Positions 26,624 through 35,318 of a stretch of 64,000 nucleotides of DNA are shown here, piece after piece; within the stretch, counting starts at the first letter, position 1; each line of letters opens with the position of its first letter. Under the pieces are notes generated by a model, which saw nothing but the letters and a program-made list of their open reading frames with translations, made no database searches and had not been told where the DNA came from. Where the stretch lies: assembly GCF_016908875.1 (NCBI RefSeq), contig NZ_JAFBES010000011.1, positions 45,521 to 109,520 of the forward strand, given 5' to 3'. This DNA comes from Bacillus ectoiniformans (lineage in GTDB: Bacteria; Bacillota; Bacilli; Bacillales; Domibacillaceae). A program made the translations under genes and the position numbers.

Positions 26624-26649
26624 GATTGAATTTTTAATTAATTGGGTAT
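26624..26649 (+). promoter_or_regulatory. Candidate sigma-B promoter of the zinc-ribbon small gene
   Basis: An exact sigma-B -10 element GGGTAT (26644-26649) lies 13-14 bases after GATTGAA, a weak -35. It would give a leader of about 35 bases. Confidence 0.35.
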
Positions 26650-26688
26650 TCTTAATAAGTAGGTAAAGATACGCAAGGAGGAATGTGT

Positions 26689-26868
26689 ATGGCATATAAG
26701 CGTGTATGCGAAGAATGCAATGGACTGGGAAGATCTCCGTTAACTCGCGGCAGTTTTTTTTGGCAAAGAGGGTGTAAATCATGCAGTGGAACCGGAGTAT
26801 TATTTGACTATCGTTTCCCTATTGAGACAGTCGGCAGTGAATTTGGAGAAGATTTTACTTATAAATAA
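26689..26868 (+). CDS. Small DnaJ-like zinc-finger protein
   Basis: 59 residues. Two CxxCxGxG-like motifs (CEECNGLG and CKSCSGTG) form one DnaJ-type zinc site. ATG 26689 is 7 bases after AAGGAGG; the ATG at 26683 almost touches the site. Role unknown. Confidence 0.75.
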   Translation: MAYKRVCEECNGLGRSPLTRGSFFWQRGCKSCSGTGVLFDYRFPIETVGSEFGEDFTYK

Positions 26869-26884
26869 AAGAGAGGTGTTCCAT

Positions 26885-27046
26885 ATGAAGGAGCAGGATG
26901 TGATTTTATATGAGAACAATGAATATCGCATTCTCCGCATTGATTCAGCGGGCTACTGTGATATATTGCGTTTATCTCCTCCCCACTTAATTGAATTAAC
27001 TCATATGAAACATTTGAAACACTGCAAAGTTATATCGACTTCATAA
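26885..27046 (+). CDS. Small hypothetical protein
   Basis: 53 residues (MKEQDVILYENNEYRILRIDSAGYCDILRL ...). ATG 26885 is 7 bases after AGAGGTG and 16 bases after the zinc-finger gene, so the two are probably cotranscribed. The beta-strand pattern resembles small SH3-like or regulatory proteins, but no family is recognised. Confidence 0.6.
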   Translation: MKEQDVILYENNEYRILRIDSAGYCDILRLSPPHLIELTHMKHLKHCKVISTS

Positions 27047-27188
27047 TGAATCCAGGCGAGCATGAGACGCTTGGCTTTTTTATGTGTTCTGAAGAAGTTT
27101 CCCCTCCCCACTCCCTTTTCCTACTTTAAAATGTTATAATCAGAAACGGATTATCTAATAACTAACGAATAATGGAGGATTCTATACA

Positions 27189-28814
27189 TTGATTACAGTA
27201 CAAGACGTCAGCTTGCGCTTCGGCGATAAAAAGCTGTTTGAAGACATTAATCTTAAATTTACTCCCGGCAATTGCTACGGTTTGATCGGTGCGAACGGGG
27301 CAGGAAAATCTACGTTCATCAAAGTTTTATCAGGTGAATTAGAAGCTCAGACAGGCCATGTATCCATGCCGCCAGATGCACGCATGGCTATTTTAAAGCA
27401 GAACCACTTTGAGTATGAAGAGCATGAAGTATTAAAGACGGTGATCATGGGTCATGCACGTCTGTATGAAGTGATGCAGGAGAAAGACGCGATTTACATG
27501 AAAGCTGATTTTTCTGATGAGGACGGCATGAAAGCGGCTGAGCTTGAAGGTGAATTCGCTGAATTAAACGGTTGGGAAGCAGAATCTGAAGCTGCGATTC
27601 TTCTAAAAGGTTTAGGTATTTCTGAGGACTTGCATACGAAAAAGATGGCTGATATTACGGGTTCTGAAAAAGTGAAAGTGCTATTGGCACAATCTTTATT
27701 CGGCAAGCCCGATGTCCTTCTTCTGGATGAGCCGACGAACCATTTAGACATTCAAGCGATCCGCTGGTTAGAAGATTTCTTAATTAACTTTGAAAATACA
27801 GTCATTGTTGTTTCCCATGACCGTCACTTCTTGAATAAAGTTTGTACACATATTGCTGACCTTGACTTTGGAAAAATCCAAATTTATGTCGGTAACTATG
27901 ATTTCTGGTATGAGTCTAGCCAATTGGCACAGCGTATGGCTTCAGATGCCAATAAGAAAAAGGAAGAGAAAATTAAAGAATTGCAAAGCTTTATTGCCAG
28001 GTTCAGTGCGAATGCATCTAAATCCAAGCAGGCGACTTCACGTAAGAAAATGCTCGATAAAATCACATTGGATGATATTCGGCCATCTTCTCGTAAATAT
28101 CCGTATGTACACTTTAAAGCAGAGCGTGAAATCGGAAATGATTTGCTTCGAGTAGATGAATTAACGAAAACAATTGATGACGTAAAGGTGTTAGATAACG
28201 TCAGCTTCATTATGAACAAAGATGATAAAATCGCGCTTGTCGGCACGAACGAAATCGCAAAAACAACATTATTCAAAATTCTGGCTGGGGAAATGGAACC
28301 AGACAGCGGCTCATTTAAGTGGGGCGTAACGACAAGCCAAGCCTACTTCCCGAAAGATAACAGCGAGTACTTTGAAGGCTCAGATTTGACACTAGTTGAA
28401 TGGCTGCGCCAGTACTCACCAGAAGATGAAAGTGAAAGTTTCCTTCGCGGTTTCTTAGGCCGTATGCTATTCTCCGGTGAAGAAGCGCTGAAAAAAGCAA
28501 GCGTCTTATCCGGTGGAGAAAAAGTTCGCTGCATGCTGTCAAAAATGATGCTATCTGGTTCAAATGTTCTACTTATGGATGAACCGACAAACCATTTAGA
28601 CTTAGAATCAATCACAGCGCTAAATAACGGAATGATTAACTTTAAAGGTTCAATGATTTTCGCTTCTCATGACCATCAATTTATCCAAACTGTTGCCAAC
28701 CGCATTATTGACTTGACGCCAAATGGCATCATTGATAAAGAAATGACATATGATGAATACCTTGAAAATGATGAGATTCAAAAACAAGTGAAAGAAATGT
28801 ATGCTGCTAAATAA
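27189..28814 (+). CDS. ABC-F family ATPase (YkpA/YbiT type)
   Basis: 541 residues with two ATP-binding domains and no membrane segments. The first Walker A is GANGAGKST (about 39); signature SGGEK occurs in the second half and LLLDEPTNHLD / LLMDEPTNHLD give both Walker B motifs. The second Walker A reads GTNEIAKTT, lacking the Gly before Lys; I recall a similar deviation in B. subtilis YkpA. ABC-F proteins act on ribosomes. TTG start after GGAGG. Single gene with a terminator. Confidence 0.92.
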   Translation: MITVQDVSLRFGDKKLFEDINLKFTPGNCYGLIGANGAGKSTFIKVLSGELEAQTGHVSMPPDARMAILKQNHFEYEEHEVLKTVIMGHARLYEVMQEKDAIYMKADFSDEDGMKAAELEGEFAELNGWEAESEAAILLKGLGISEDLHTKKMADITGSEKVKVLLAQSLFGKPDVLLLDEPTNHLDIQAIRWLEDFLINFENTVIVVSHDRHFLNKVCTHIADLDFGKIQIYVGNYDFWYESSQLAQRMASDANKKKEEKIKELQSFIARFSANASKSKQATSRKKMLDKITLDDIRPSSRKYPYVHFKAEREIGNDLLRVDELTKTIDDVKVLDNVSFIMNKDDKIALVGTNEIAKTTLFKILAGEMEPDSGSFKWGVTTSQAYFPKDNSEYFEGSDLTLVEWLRQYSPEDESESFLRGFLGRMLFSGEEALKKASVLSGGEKVRCMLSKMMLSGSNVLLMDEPTNHLDLESITALNNGMINFKGSMIFASHDHQFIQTVANRIIDLTPNGIIDKEMTYDEYLENDEIQKQVKEMYAAK

Positions 28815-28819
28815 TTCAA

Positions 28820-28856
28820 AAGAAGACTGGAATAATTATTCCAGTCTTCTTTTTTG
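28820..28856. terminator. Bidirectional terminator between ykpA-like gene and pxp operon
   Basis: Perfect 16-bp palindrome (28820-28851: AAGAAGACTGGAATAA and its complement) with T/A runs on both sides. It ends the rightward ABC-F gene and the leftward pxp operon. Confidence 0.93.
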
Positions 28857-29837
28857 TTAATGAAACATTTCATATAGTTTCGCTACTTCTTTTTTACGTG
28901 CTAGTCTGTACTCAATTGCTTTTTTCACGGTCACGGCGTGAAAACGAATCTTCGAAAATGGCATCGCTTGACTGATTTTATCCAAATCAGAGCTGATTAC
29001 TGTACCCATTGTGACGAAGCCTCCTCCGCCCGTCGCATCGTTTAATAAGCATATGACCTCTTCGCTGTTCGGGACCAAAATGGCGCCAATGGGATACGCC
29101 ATATCCACTACATTCCCTATATTGTGACCGGACCCAAAACTCGGTTCACAGTCATTGTATGGAATGTCCGCGCCCTTCAACCGAGAAGCTACACGGTTCG
29201 ATTCATTTTGAACGGTCCACTCATGGGTAAGAAAATTAGTAATTCCTGCATCAGTAATTCGATCGCTGCTCAGCCCCATCACGACCCGTACATCAAGGTG
29301 CTTTGAAAAATTGGGAATATGACTTTGATCCAGAGTTCTTCCTACAAGTTTAAACACACCAGGCAGTGGCTCGCTACTTACAATGACATCGTCTTTTTCT
29401 AGTTTTTTACTAAGGAAGCCATCAAAATCGCTTAAGAGATAAGCAGATCGACTGCCAAGAATCTTTTGGATATTGATACCCCCGGATACGCAAAGATAGG
29501 AATAGACACCTGTGCTTTTCTTTTGCGGTTTAAACATAAGATAATCGCCTTTACGGACACGGATATTCGTCCACATCGCCATTGGGTCTCCATTTAAATA
29601 ACATAAAATAGGCGCACCGGTTACCACAATAACTGTATCTTTTAATACTTCGATCACCGGACCTAAGATTGTCATTTCAATGGCGGCTGCCTCGATCGGA
29701 TTGCCAAGTAATAGATTGCCCAATTGATAGGAATATTTATCGGCTGCACCAGCCGGAGGAACGCCAAGGTGATAATAACCATAACGGCCTTGATCTTGTA
29801 TCGTTGTCTGAAGGCCTGGATCTATTACTTTAAACAA
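28857..29837 (-). CDS. pxpC: PxpC/KipA-family carboxyltransferase subunit, copy 1
   Basis: 326 residues of the biotin-dependent carboxyltransferase C-subunit family (allophanate hydrolase subunit 2). Start VIDPGLQTTIQDQGRYGYYHLGVPPAGAADKYS, then YSYLCVSGGI, and GSGHNIGNVVDMAYPIGAILVP and DATGGGGFVTMGTVIS near the C-terminus. TTG start after GGAGG at 9 bases, overlapping pxpB copy 1 by 8 bases. Last gene of the operon. With PxpA and PxpB the family forms 5-oxoprolinase. Copy 2 (35319-36290) is clearly homologous but diverged. Confidence 0.9.
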   Translation of the reverse strand: MFKVIDPGLQTTIQDQGRYGYYHLGVPPAGAADKYSYQLGNLLLGNPIEAAAIEMTILGPVIEVLKDTVIVVTGAPILCYLNGDPMAMWTNIRVRKGDYLMFKPQKKSTGVYSYLCVSGGINIQKILGSRSAYLLSDFDGFLSKKLEKDDVIVSSEPLPGVFKLVGRTLDQSHIPNFSKHLDVRVVMGLSSDRITDAGITNFLTHEWTVQNESNRVASRLKGADIPYNDCEPSFGSGHNIGNVVDMAYPIGAILVPNSEEVICLLNDATGGGGFVTMGTVISSDLDKISQAMPFSKIRFHAVTVKKAIEYRLARKKEVAKLYEMFH

Positions 29838-30723
29838 TATAAAAATCCTCCATTAACTGTTTGATGTATAGATGTTTCTTTCGGTAGTATTCTTCTGCGG
29901 AAAACTCAATTTCTTTCATTTTATACTCGTAAGTTCCTTCTTTGACACTGGCGCAAATTTGGTGATATTCGTCTTCATTCACGGATCGATGCTTTCGCAT
30001 ATCACCAGGCATCGTCAGAAACATAGATCGGGAAAAGGCGTTCAGCTTTTGTTGCTGATCATAGACAGGGACGGCCGACATCCCTATCAGCTGGTAACTG
30101 CCAGGTGTATTTACAGGATAGATGACAGAAAATGCCCCGCCGATTCCCACTGCTTGTTTAGGGGTTTCGGTACGGGGACTTGTGTATTTGGGTGCTTGGA
30201 TGATATTTCTTTTGGCCGTGCCTAATGGAAAAGCCCACGCTAATCCTGGACTGAACCCCAACATGGTCACTAAATGAGGAACATTCGTCAAGGCATCAAG
30301 AAATTTATTTTTATCTTTAAATCCATTGATCTGCATGACATAATCAAAATCAGATAGACCTGTATGAACATTTCTTTGCTGGAATTTCTCCGAATAGTTT
30401 TTCGTTACCGGATCATCATACCAGATTGGAATCTCAATGATTCGGCTTTTAAAATGCAGTTCTGCGGTATTGCTTTTTGTTATATCAATTTCTTTTAAAT
30501 AGTCTAATAAGTCAGAGGGGGATATTACATCCGGCTGATAGCGAATGAGATAGGAAGCGTTTGCAGGATAGATTTCAATAATCCCCGGTATGTTTCTTCT
30601 TCTTAATTCATTTGTAATCACAATGGCTTTAAAGTTGCTTTCCGCACTCATTTCCTTGGTGATCTCTGCGTATATATATTCATCTCCGCATAAGTCAAAC
30701 CGCGTTTCGGGTAATGTAAACAC
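29830..30723 (-). CDS. pxpB: PxpB/KipI-family subunit, copy 1
   Basis: 297 residues, allophanate hydrolase subunit 1 family, about 50 longer than B. subtilis KipI. MLGFSPGLAWAFPLG, PKYTSPRTETPKQAVGIGGAF and YPVNTPGSYQLIG are family motifs. GTG start 30723 after AGAGG. It pairs with pxpC copy 1 (8-base overlap). The C-terminal extension (about 250-297) is charged and helical. In B. subtilis the homologue also inhibits KinA; whether this copy does is unknown. Confidence 0.88.
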   Translation of the reverse strand: MFTLPETRFDLCGDEYIYAEITKEMSAESNFKAIVITNELRRRNIPGIIEIYPANASYLIRYQPDVISPSDLLDYLKEIDITKSNTAELHFKSRIIEIPIWYDDPVTKNYSEKFQQRNVHTGLSDFDYVMQINGFKDKNKFLDALTNVPHLVTMLGFSPGLAWAFPLGTAKRNIIQAPKYTSPRTETPKQAVGIGGAFSVIYPVNTPGSYQLIGMSAVPVYDQQQKLNAFSRSMFLTMPGDMRKHRSVNEDEYHQICASVKEGTYEYKMKEIEFSAEEYYRKKHLYIKQLMEDFYIV

Positions 30724-30736
30724 TCAAACCTCTCCC

Positions 30737-32785
30737 TTACTTTAAAAGGTCATTCACTCTTCTGCTGATGGTCGCCGGACTGACTTTCAATACTTTAGCC
30801 ACTTCAGCTGACTTCCCGTACTTTTCCATTGCGAGCCGAATCAACTGCTCTTCTAATTCTTTCACTGCTTCTTTCAGCGGCATGATTTCTTTGATTGTCA
30901 CTTTGGTTCTTGTCGACTCTTGTGAGGTAACGACGGGCTTGATTACATCTTGCTGCTGGATGGTATCCGTATTAACGGTGGCAACTAAGCGCTCAATGAC
31001 ATTTCTTAATTCGTTTATATTTCCATGCCATTGATAAGTTTCTAATACTTGTAATGCTTCTCTTGAAATCAACTTTTTCCGCTGTGATTTTTTGTTTGCA
31101 TATTCTAAGAAATGGAATAACAAGGGAGCAATATCTTCTTTTCGATGTCTGAGTGCAGGGACATGAAATGGCAGTACGCCTATGTAGTAATATAAATCTT
31201 CTCTGAATGTCTTTTCCTTAACTAGTGTTTGAAGGTCCACCGTAGATGTAGCAATGATCCTTACATCAATTTTGTAGGGCTGAACCCCTCCGATTCGAGA
31301 TATTTCTTTTTCTTGTAACGCTTCTAGAAGTTTAATTTGACTATCGATCGGCAATTCATTTACTTCATTAAGTAAAACGGTGCCCCCGTGAGCCGCTTCT
31401 AATAGACCTTTCTTGGAAAGGATCTGTCCATCCATCGATTCTGTTTCATATCCAAACAGCTGGTTCATTAATTTTTCTTCTGAGGATGAGTGACAGTGGA
31501 TACGAATGAATGGAGAGCTGCTTCTCTGGCTCAGTTGATGAATATGTTTGGCAATCAGCTGCTTTCCTGTTCCTTGTTCTCCATATATGAGAACAGCCGA
31601 ATCAGAGTCAGCAATCTGTGTTGTTTGGTTAACTAGTTCAGACATGACGCTTGATCGATAAATGAAGGTCTGCTGGTCTCCCTGTAGTTGACCGGACTTC
31701 GAATAACTGGTCGTTTGTCTTGCTGCGTTAATCTCTTCCTGCAGCTTATTAAATGAAGTAATGTCCCTTGATATCACAACAACCTTTTTCATACTGTCAT
31801 GATCCATGACCGGGGCAGCGGTAGACCAGATCTGAAACCCATCTTTTGTTTCTTGGACAATAGATATTTTCTTTCTTTGTTCCAAGCACAACGAGAAAAT
31901 ATTAGGAGTAAAAATACCTTGTTCTTCGAGGTCATACACACTTCTTCCAACCATCTCTTCAGCCGTTTCCGCTTGCCAGAATTCCGGCAAAAAGGTACCC
32001 GTCAGATGAATAATGATTCCTTGATCATCTATCACTAATAATTGTTCATTAGCAGCAGAATAGATCGCTTGAAGATCTTCATTTAACTCTCGAACATAAA
32101 CGGATTCCTTCACATATTCATCTAGCTGCTTCTGCAAAAAGAAAATGTGAACCATGCCTTGAATGTTTCCGTCCTTATATACAGGTGAAAAATGGCCGCT
32201 CATTTTTTTGAAATTAAAAGAAGTCGTGACGTTTTTTAAAGATTTCCCCTTAAATACTTCTGTAATATCTTGATCAGAATGCACTAGATCTAGATAATTC
32301 CTTTTTAATAAAAACGAGCGGGATAATCCGAGAATCGTTTCGGCTGTTTCATTCATAAAGAGAATGGATAGGTTTTTATCTGTTGTAATCATGCCGATCT
32401 CGGCACTGTCAAGACTTTCGTTGACTTGCTCTAGCTTCTTTTCATTGATTAACGCCCGCGCCTTCTCTTCCGTCGTATAGCCAGCTAAGCGCCCCTGTTC
32501 ATCAACACCTAAATAAACGGTTATATTATGATAAAACTCTACTTTAGAATGGTGAGTCACTTTTAAAATATCCGTTTCATACCGAATGGTGTCCTCAAAT
32601 CGATTTTTTTCTCCCATATCAAATAATAGAGAATCAAGCTTTAGGTAGCCAACTACATCGGCTTCATCGTACACGAAGGCAAGATCACTTTTCTTTTCAA
32701 CCATTTTTTTATACGCCGTTTGTAAAGTAGAATTCTTATGAACCGTGACAGGGAGCGGTTTTAGCAGCTCTCTCCAGATCATCAT
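30737..32785 (-). CDS. AAA+ enhancer-binding-protein-like regulator with degenerate sigma-54 motif
   Basis: 682 residues. ATG 32785 is 7 bases after GGGGAGG; the upstream extension is not translated. Order: CBS-like pair (1-115), PAS domains (about 125-220 and 240-350), AAA+ (about 380-610), TyrR-like HTH (about 655-682, AEVAKVLKVSPATISRRVND). Walker A GEQGTGK (402-408) and the FRED arginine (R528) are kept, but the GAFTGA loop reads ESMDGQ (449-454) and Walker B has Asn for Asp (LLNE, N473). It probably does not drive sigma-54 and may work with sigma-A, like TyrR. It lies inside the pxp operon, which it likely controls. Confidence 0.88.
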   Translation of the reverse strand: MMIWRELLKPLPVTVHKNSTLQTAYKKMVEKKSDLAFVYDEADVVGYLKLDSLLFDMGEKNRFEDTIRYETDILKVTHHSKVEFYHNITVYLGVDEQGRLAGYTTEEKARALINEKKLEQVNESLDSAEIGMITTDKNLSILFMNETAETILGLSRSFLLKRNYLDLVHSDQDITEVFKGKSLKNVTTSFNFKKMSGHFSPVYKDGNIQGMVHIFFLQKQLDEYVKESVYVRELNEDLQAIYSAANEQLLVIDDQGIIIHLTGTFLPEFWQAETAEEMVGRSVYDLEEQGIFTPNIFSLCLEQRKKISIVQETKDGFQIWSTAAPVMDHDSMKKVVVISRDITSFNKLQEEINAARQTTSYSKSGQLQGDQQTFIYRSSVMSELVNQTTQIADSDSAVLIYGEQGTGKQLIAKHIHQLSQRSSSPFIRIHCHSSSEEKLMNQLFGYETESMDGQILSKKGLLEAAHGGTVLLNEVNELPIDSQIKLLEALQEKEISRIGGVQPYKIDVRIIATSTVDLQTLVKEKTFREDLYYYIGVLPFHVPALRHRKEDIAPLLFHFLEYANKKSQRKKLISREALQVLETYQWHGNINELRNVIERLVATVNTDTIQQQDVIKPVVTSQESTRTKVTIKEIMPLKEAVKELEEQLIRLAMEKYGKSAEVAKVLKVSPATISRRVNDLLK

Positions 32786-32890
32786 GGATGTACCTCCCCA
32801 AGAAAAATAAGTGTGTCTTCCAATATTGTATAATACAGGCAGGGATAAATAAAAGAGAAGACTGGCGAGCTGTTTAATCATCAAGATCAA

Positions 32891-33658
32891 TTACGAAAGA
32901 ATATCGTTAATAGATGTGATAGCAATATCATTTTTTTTCAACTCTTCATTAATTTTTTTAGCTAACAGCGGAGCCCCTGGGGTATCTCCGTGAATACATA
33001 TCGTTTGCGCCGTCAAATCCGCATCTTCACCATCATGGGTGATCACTTTTCGTTCCTTTACCATACGCACAGCCCTGTTGGCTAATTGATCCAAATCAGG
33101 CGTTTCAGTTGTACCTCTTGTTAAAACAATGGAACCGGTTCTCGTATGTTCCCGGTCTGAATAGGCTTCTTTCGCTACTCGTATGCCCATTTGTTTCCCG
33201 ACTTCTACAACAGCAGAATGATTCAAGGCGAATACAATGAGATCGGGATTAACTTTTGATAAACCTTCTAATATGGCTTTAGCGATTTTTTCATCTTCCA
33301 TTGCCATCATATAGAGCGCGCCGTGCGGCTTGCAATGCTGCAGTTTCACCTCGTGATAGGCAGCAAATTCTTTTAAGGCTCCCGTTTGATAGAGAACATA
33401 ATCTCTGATTTCTTCAGGGGTAGCTGTCATATAGCGTCGGCCAAATCCCATTAAGTCTGGAAATGAGGGATGGGCGCCGATGCCTACCTCATGTTTCTTA
33501 GCAAGCTCAATGGTTTCACTCATAATTCGCGGATCCCCTGCATGGTAGCCGCAGGCGATATTTGCGGAAGTAATATACGGCATCATTTCTTTATCATTGC
33601 CCATTTGATAAAGGGCAAAACTTTCTCCCATGTCACAATTCAAATCAACTTTTAGCAT
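32891..33658 (-). CDS. pxpA: 5-oxoprolinase subunit A (LamB/YcsF family)
   Basis: 255 residues. VDLNCDMGESFALY, SANIACGYHAGDPRIM, IGAHPSFPDLMGFGRR and LQHCKPHGALYMM are the LamB/YcsF signatures with metal/substrate residues. With PxpB and PxpC it hydrolyses 5-oxoproline to glutamate using ATP. ATG after AAAGGGGG. Single copy beside two pxpBC pairs, so it may serve both. About 105 bases separate it from the regulator gene. Confidence 0.93.
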   Translation of the reverse strand: MLKVDLNCDMGESFALYQMGNDKEMMPYITSANIACGYHAGDPRIMSETIELAKKHEVGIGAHPSFPDLMGFGRRYMTATPEEIRDYVLYQTGALKEFAAYHEVKLQHCKPHGALYMMAMEDEKIAKAILEGLSKVNPDLIVFALNHSAVVEVGKQMGIRVAKEAYSDREHTRTGSIVLTRGTTETPDLDQLANRAVRMVKERKVITHDGEDADLTAQTICIHGDTPGAPLLAKKINEELKKNDIAITSINDILS

Positions 33659-33674
33659 GGTACTTCCCCCTTTT

Positions 33675-35021
33675 TTAAACTTTTACTTCAAAATGATTTT
33701 CAATAAACTTGGTTGTATAGTTTCCGTTTCTAAATTGTTCGCTATCGAGAATATCTTGCAAGAGAGGCAAGGTCGTCTTAATACCTGTGATGTTTATCTG
33801 TTTAAGTGTTTGTTTCATTTTTTGAATCGCCGTCTCGCGATTTTCTCCGTACACAATGATTTTGCCGATCATAGGATCATAAAAAGGCGACACGATGTTT
33901 CCTTCTGTCACAGCAAAATCAAACCTTGCTATTTCGCTAGGAAGCTTCAGTTCTTCTATTTTTCCTGGAGAAGGGAAAAATGTCACAGGGTCTTCAGCAC
34001 ATAAACGATTTTCAATGGCATGGCCCTTCATTTGAATATCTGACTGATTTATATTCAGCGGTTCTTTAGCGGCAATTTTAATTTGCCATTCTACAATGTC
34101 TTGTCCTGTCACTTCCTCCGTCACGGGATGTTCTACTTGCAGTCTTGTGTTCATTTCTAGAAAATAATAGTTTTTGTCTTCATCGAAAATGAACTCCATC
34201 GTTCCCACATTGGCATATCCGATCGATTGGGCTCCCTGCACGGCCGTTTTGCAAAGTTCAGCCCGAAGCGCACTTGTTAAGTAAGGTGATGGACTTTCTT
34301 CAATGATTTTTTGGTTTCTCCGCTGGATCGAGCACTCTCTTTCAAATAAATGAATGGCCTTTCCATGATGATCGCAAATAACCTGAACCTCAATATGCCG
34401 AGGGTTTTCAATATATTTTTCAAGAAAAAGCCGGCTGTCACCGAAAAAGGATTCTGCTTTTTTCATTGTTGAGGCAAACACTTTCTCCAGTTCATCCGCA
34501 TGATTGACGCGTTCCATGCCAATTCCGCCGCCGCCTAAGCTGGCTTTTAACATCAATGGATAGCCTAAATCTTCGGCCACTTCCACTGCCTGCTCAACAG
34601 ATTGGAGGTTTCCGTCCCAGCCAGGTACAACAGGGACGCCCGCTTCAGCCATTTTTTTGCGAGCCTCGACTTTATTTCCCATTAAACAAATATGCTCTGG
34701 CGATGGACCAATAAATGTAATCCCTTCTTCGTCGCACCGCTTGGCAAATTCACTGTTTTCCGCTAAAAAACCGTAACCGGGATGAATCGCATCTGCATTC
34801 GTTTGTTTCGCAGCCTCGATCATCTTTGGGATGTTTAAATAGCTATCCTTCGCTTGCGCCGCTCCGATATGAACAGCAAGGTCTGCATCCTGCACATGTG
34901 GAGCTTCTTTATCTGCATCAGAATAAACGGCGACTGTTTCAATACCGAGTTTTTTGCATGTTTTCATGATGCGTCTAGCGATTTCTCCTCTATTGGCAAT
35001 TAATATTCGTTTAAAGTACAT
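33675..35021 (-). CDS. Biotin carboxylase (AccC-like) of the pxp operon
   Basis: 448 residues. MYFKRILIANRGEIARRIMKTCKKLG is the family start; ATG 35021 sits after GGGCGGG, a weak site. Later signatures: LMKASLGGGGIGM (ATP-grasp Gly loop), ENPRHIEVQVI, and EMNTRLQVEHPVTEEVTGQDIV. It carboxylates biotin with ATP and bicarbonate. Paired with the 82-residue carrier upstream and CT-like PxpB/C proteins, it completes a biotin-dependent carboxylase. This is probably a dedicated enzyme and not the housekeeping acetyl-CoA carboxylase, as no accAD genes are near. Confidence 0.92.
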   Translation of the reverse strand: MYFKRILIANRGEIARRIMKTCKKLGIETVAVYSDADKEAPHVQDADLAVHIGAAQAKDSYLNIPKMIEAAKQTNADAIHPGYGFLAENSEFAKRCDEEGITFIGPSPEHICLMGNKVEARKKMAEAGVPVVPGWDGNLQSVEQAVEVAEDLGYPLMLKASLGGGGIGMERVNHADELEKVFASTMKKAESFFGDSRLFLEKYIENPRHIEVQVICDHHGKAIHLFERECSIQRRNQKIIEESPSPYLTSALRAELCKTAVQGAQSIGYANVGTMEFIFDEDKNYYFLEMNTRLQVEHPVTEEVTGQDIVEWQIKIAAKEPLNINQSDIQMKGHAIENRLCAEDPVTFFPSPGKIEELKLPSEIARFDFAVTEGNIVSPFYDPMIGKIIVYGENRETAIQKMKQTLKQINITGIKTTLPLLQDILDSEQFRNGNYTTKFIENHFEVKV

Positions 35022-35046
35022 CAAACCCGCCCTTTCATGTGAATGG

Positions 35047-35295
35047 TTATTTTGTTGAGATGATGGCGATTTCTTGTCCGGCATCTACTAGCTGTTCGTG
35101 CTCTGCCAAGAAAGATTCAATGATGCCATGATCTTCTGCTTTGATTTCATAAAAGTTTTTCATTACTTCCACCAAGCCAACAGTATCACCGGACTTTACT
35201 TCGTCCCCTTCCTTTACAAATACATCCTTTTCGGGACTCGGTCTGCGATAGAATACTCCAGGTACAGCGGCTAAAATTGCTTTTTTCTCACTCAT
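35047..35295 (-). CDS. Biotin carboxyl carrier protein of the pxp operon
   Basis: 82 residues, a bare biotinyl domain without the long Pro/Ala linker of AccB. The biotinylation site is VEVMKNF with Lys46; Asn follows Lys where AccB has Met. A start MSEKKAILAAVPGVFYRRPSPEK follows a good AGGAGG. It lies 25 bases before accC and 24 after pxpC copy 2. Confidence 0.9.
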   Translation of the reverse strand: MSEKKAILAAVPGVFYRRPSPEKDVFVKEGDEVKSGDTVGLVEVMKNFYEIKAEDHGIIESFLAEHEQLVDAGQEIAIISTK

Positions 35296-35318
35296 ATCAT
35301 CGTTCCTCCTAAAATAGT

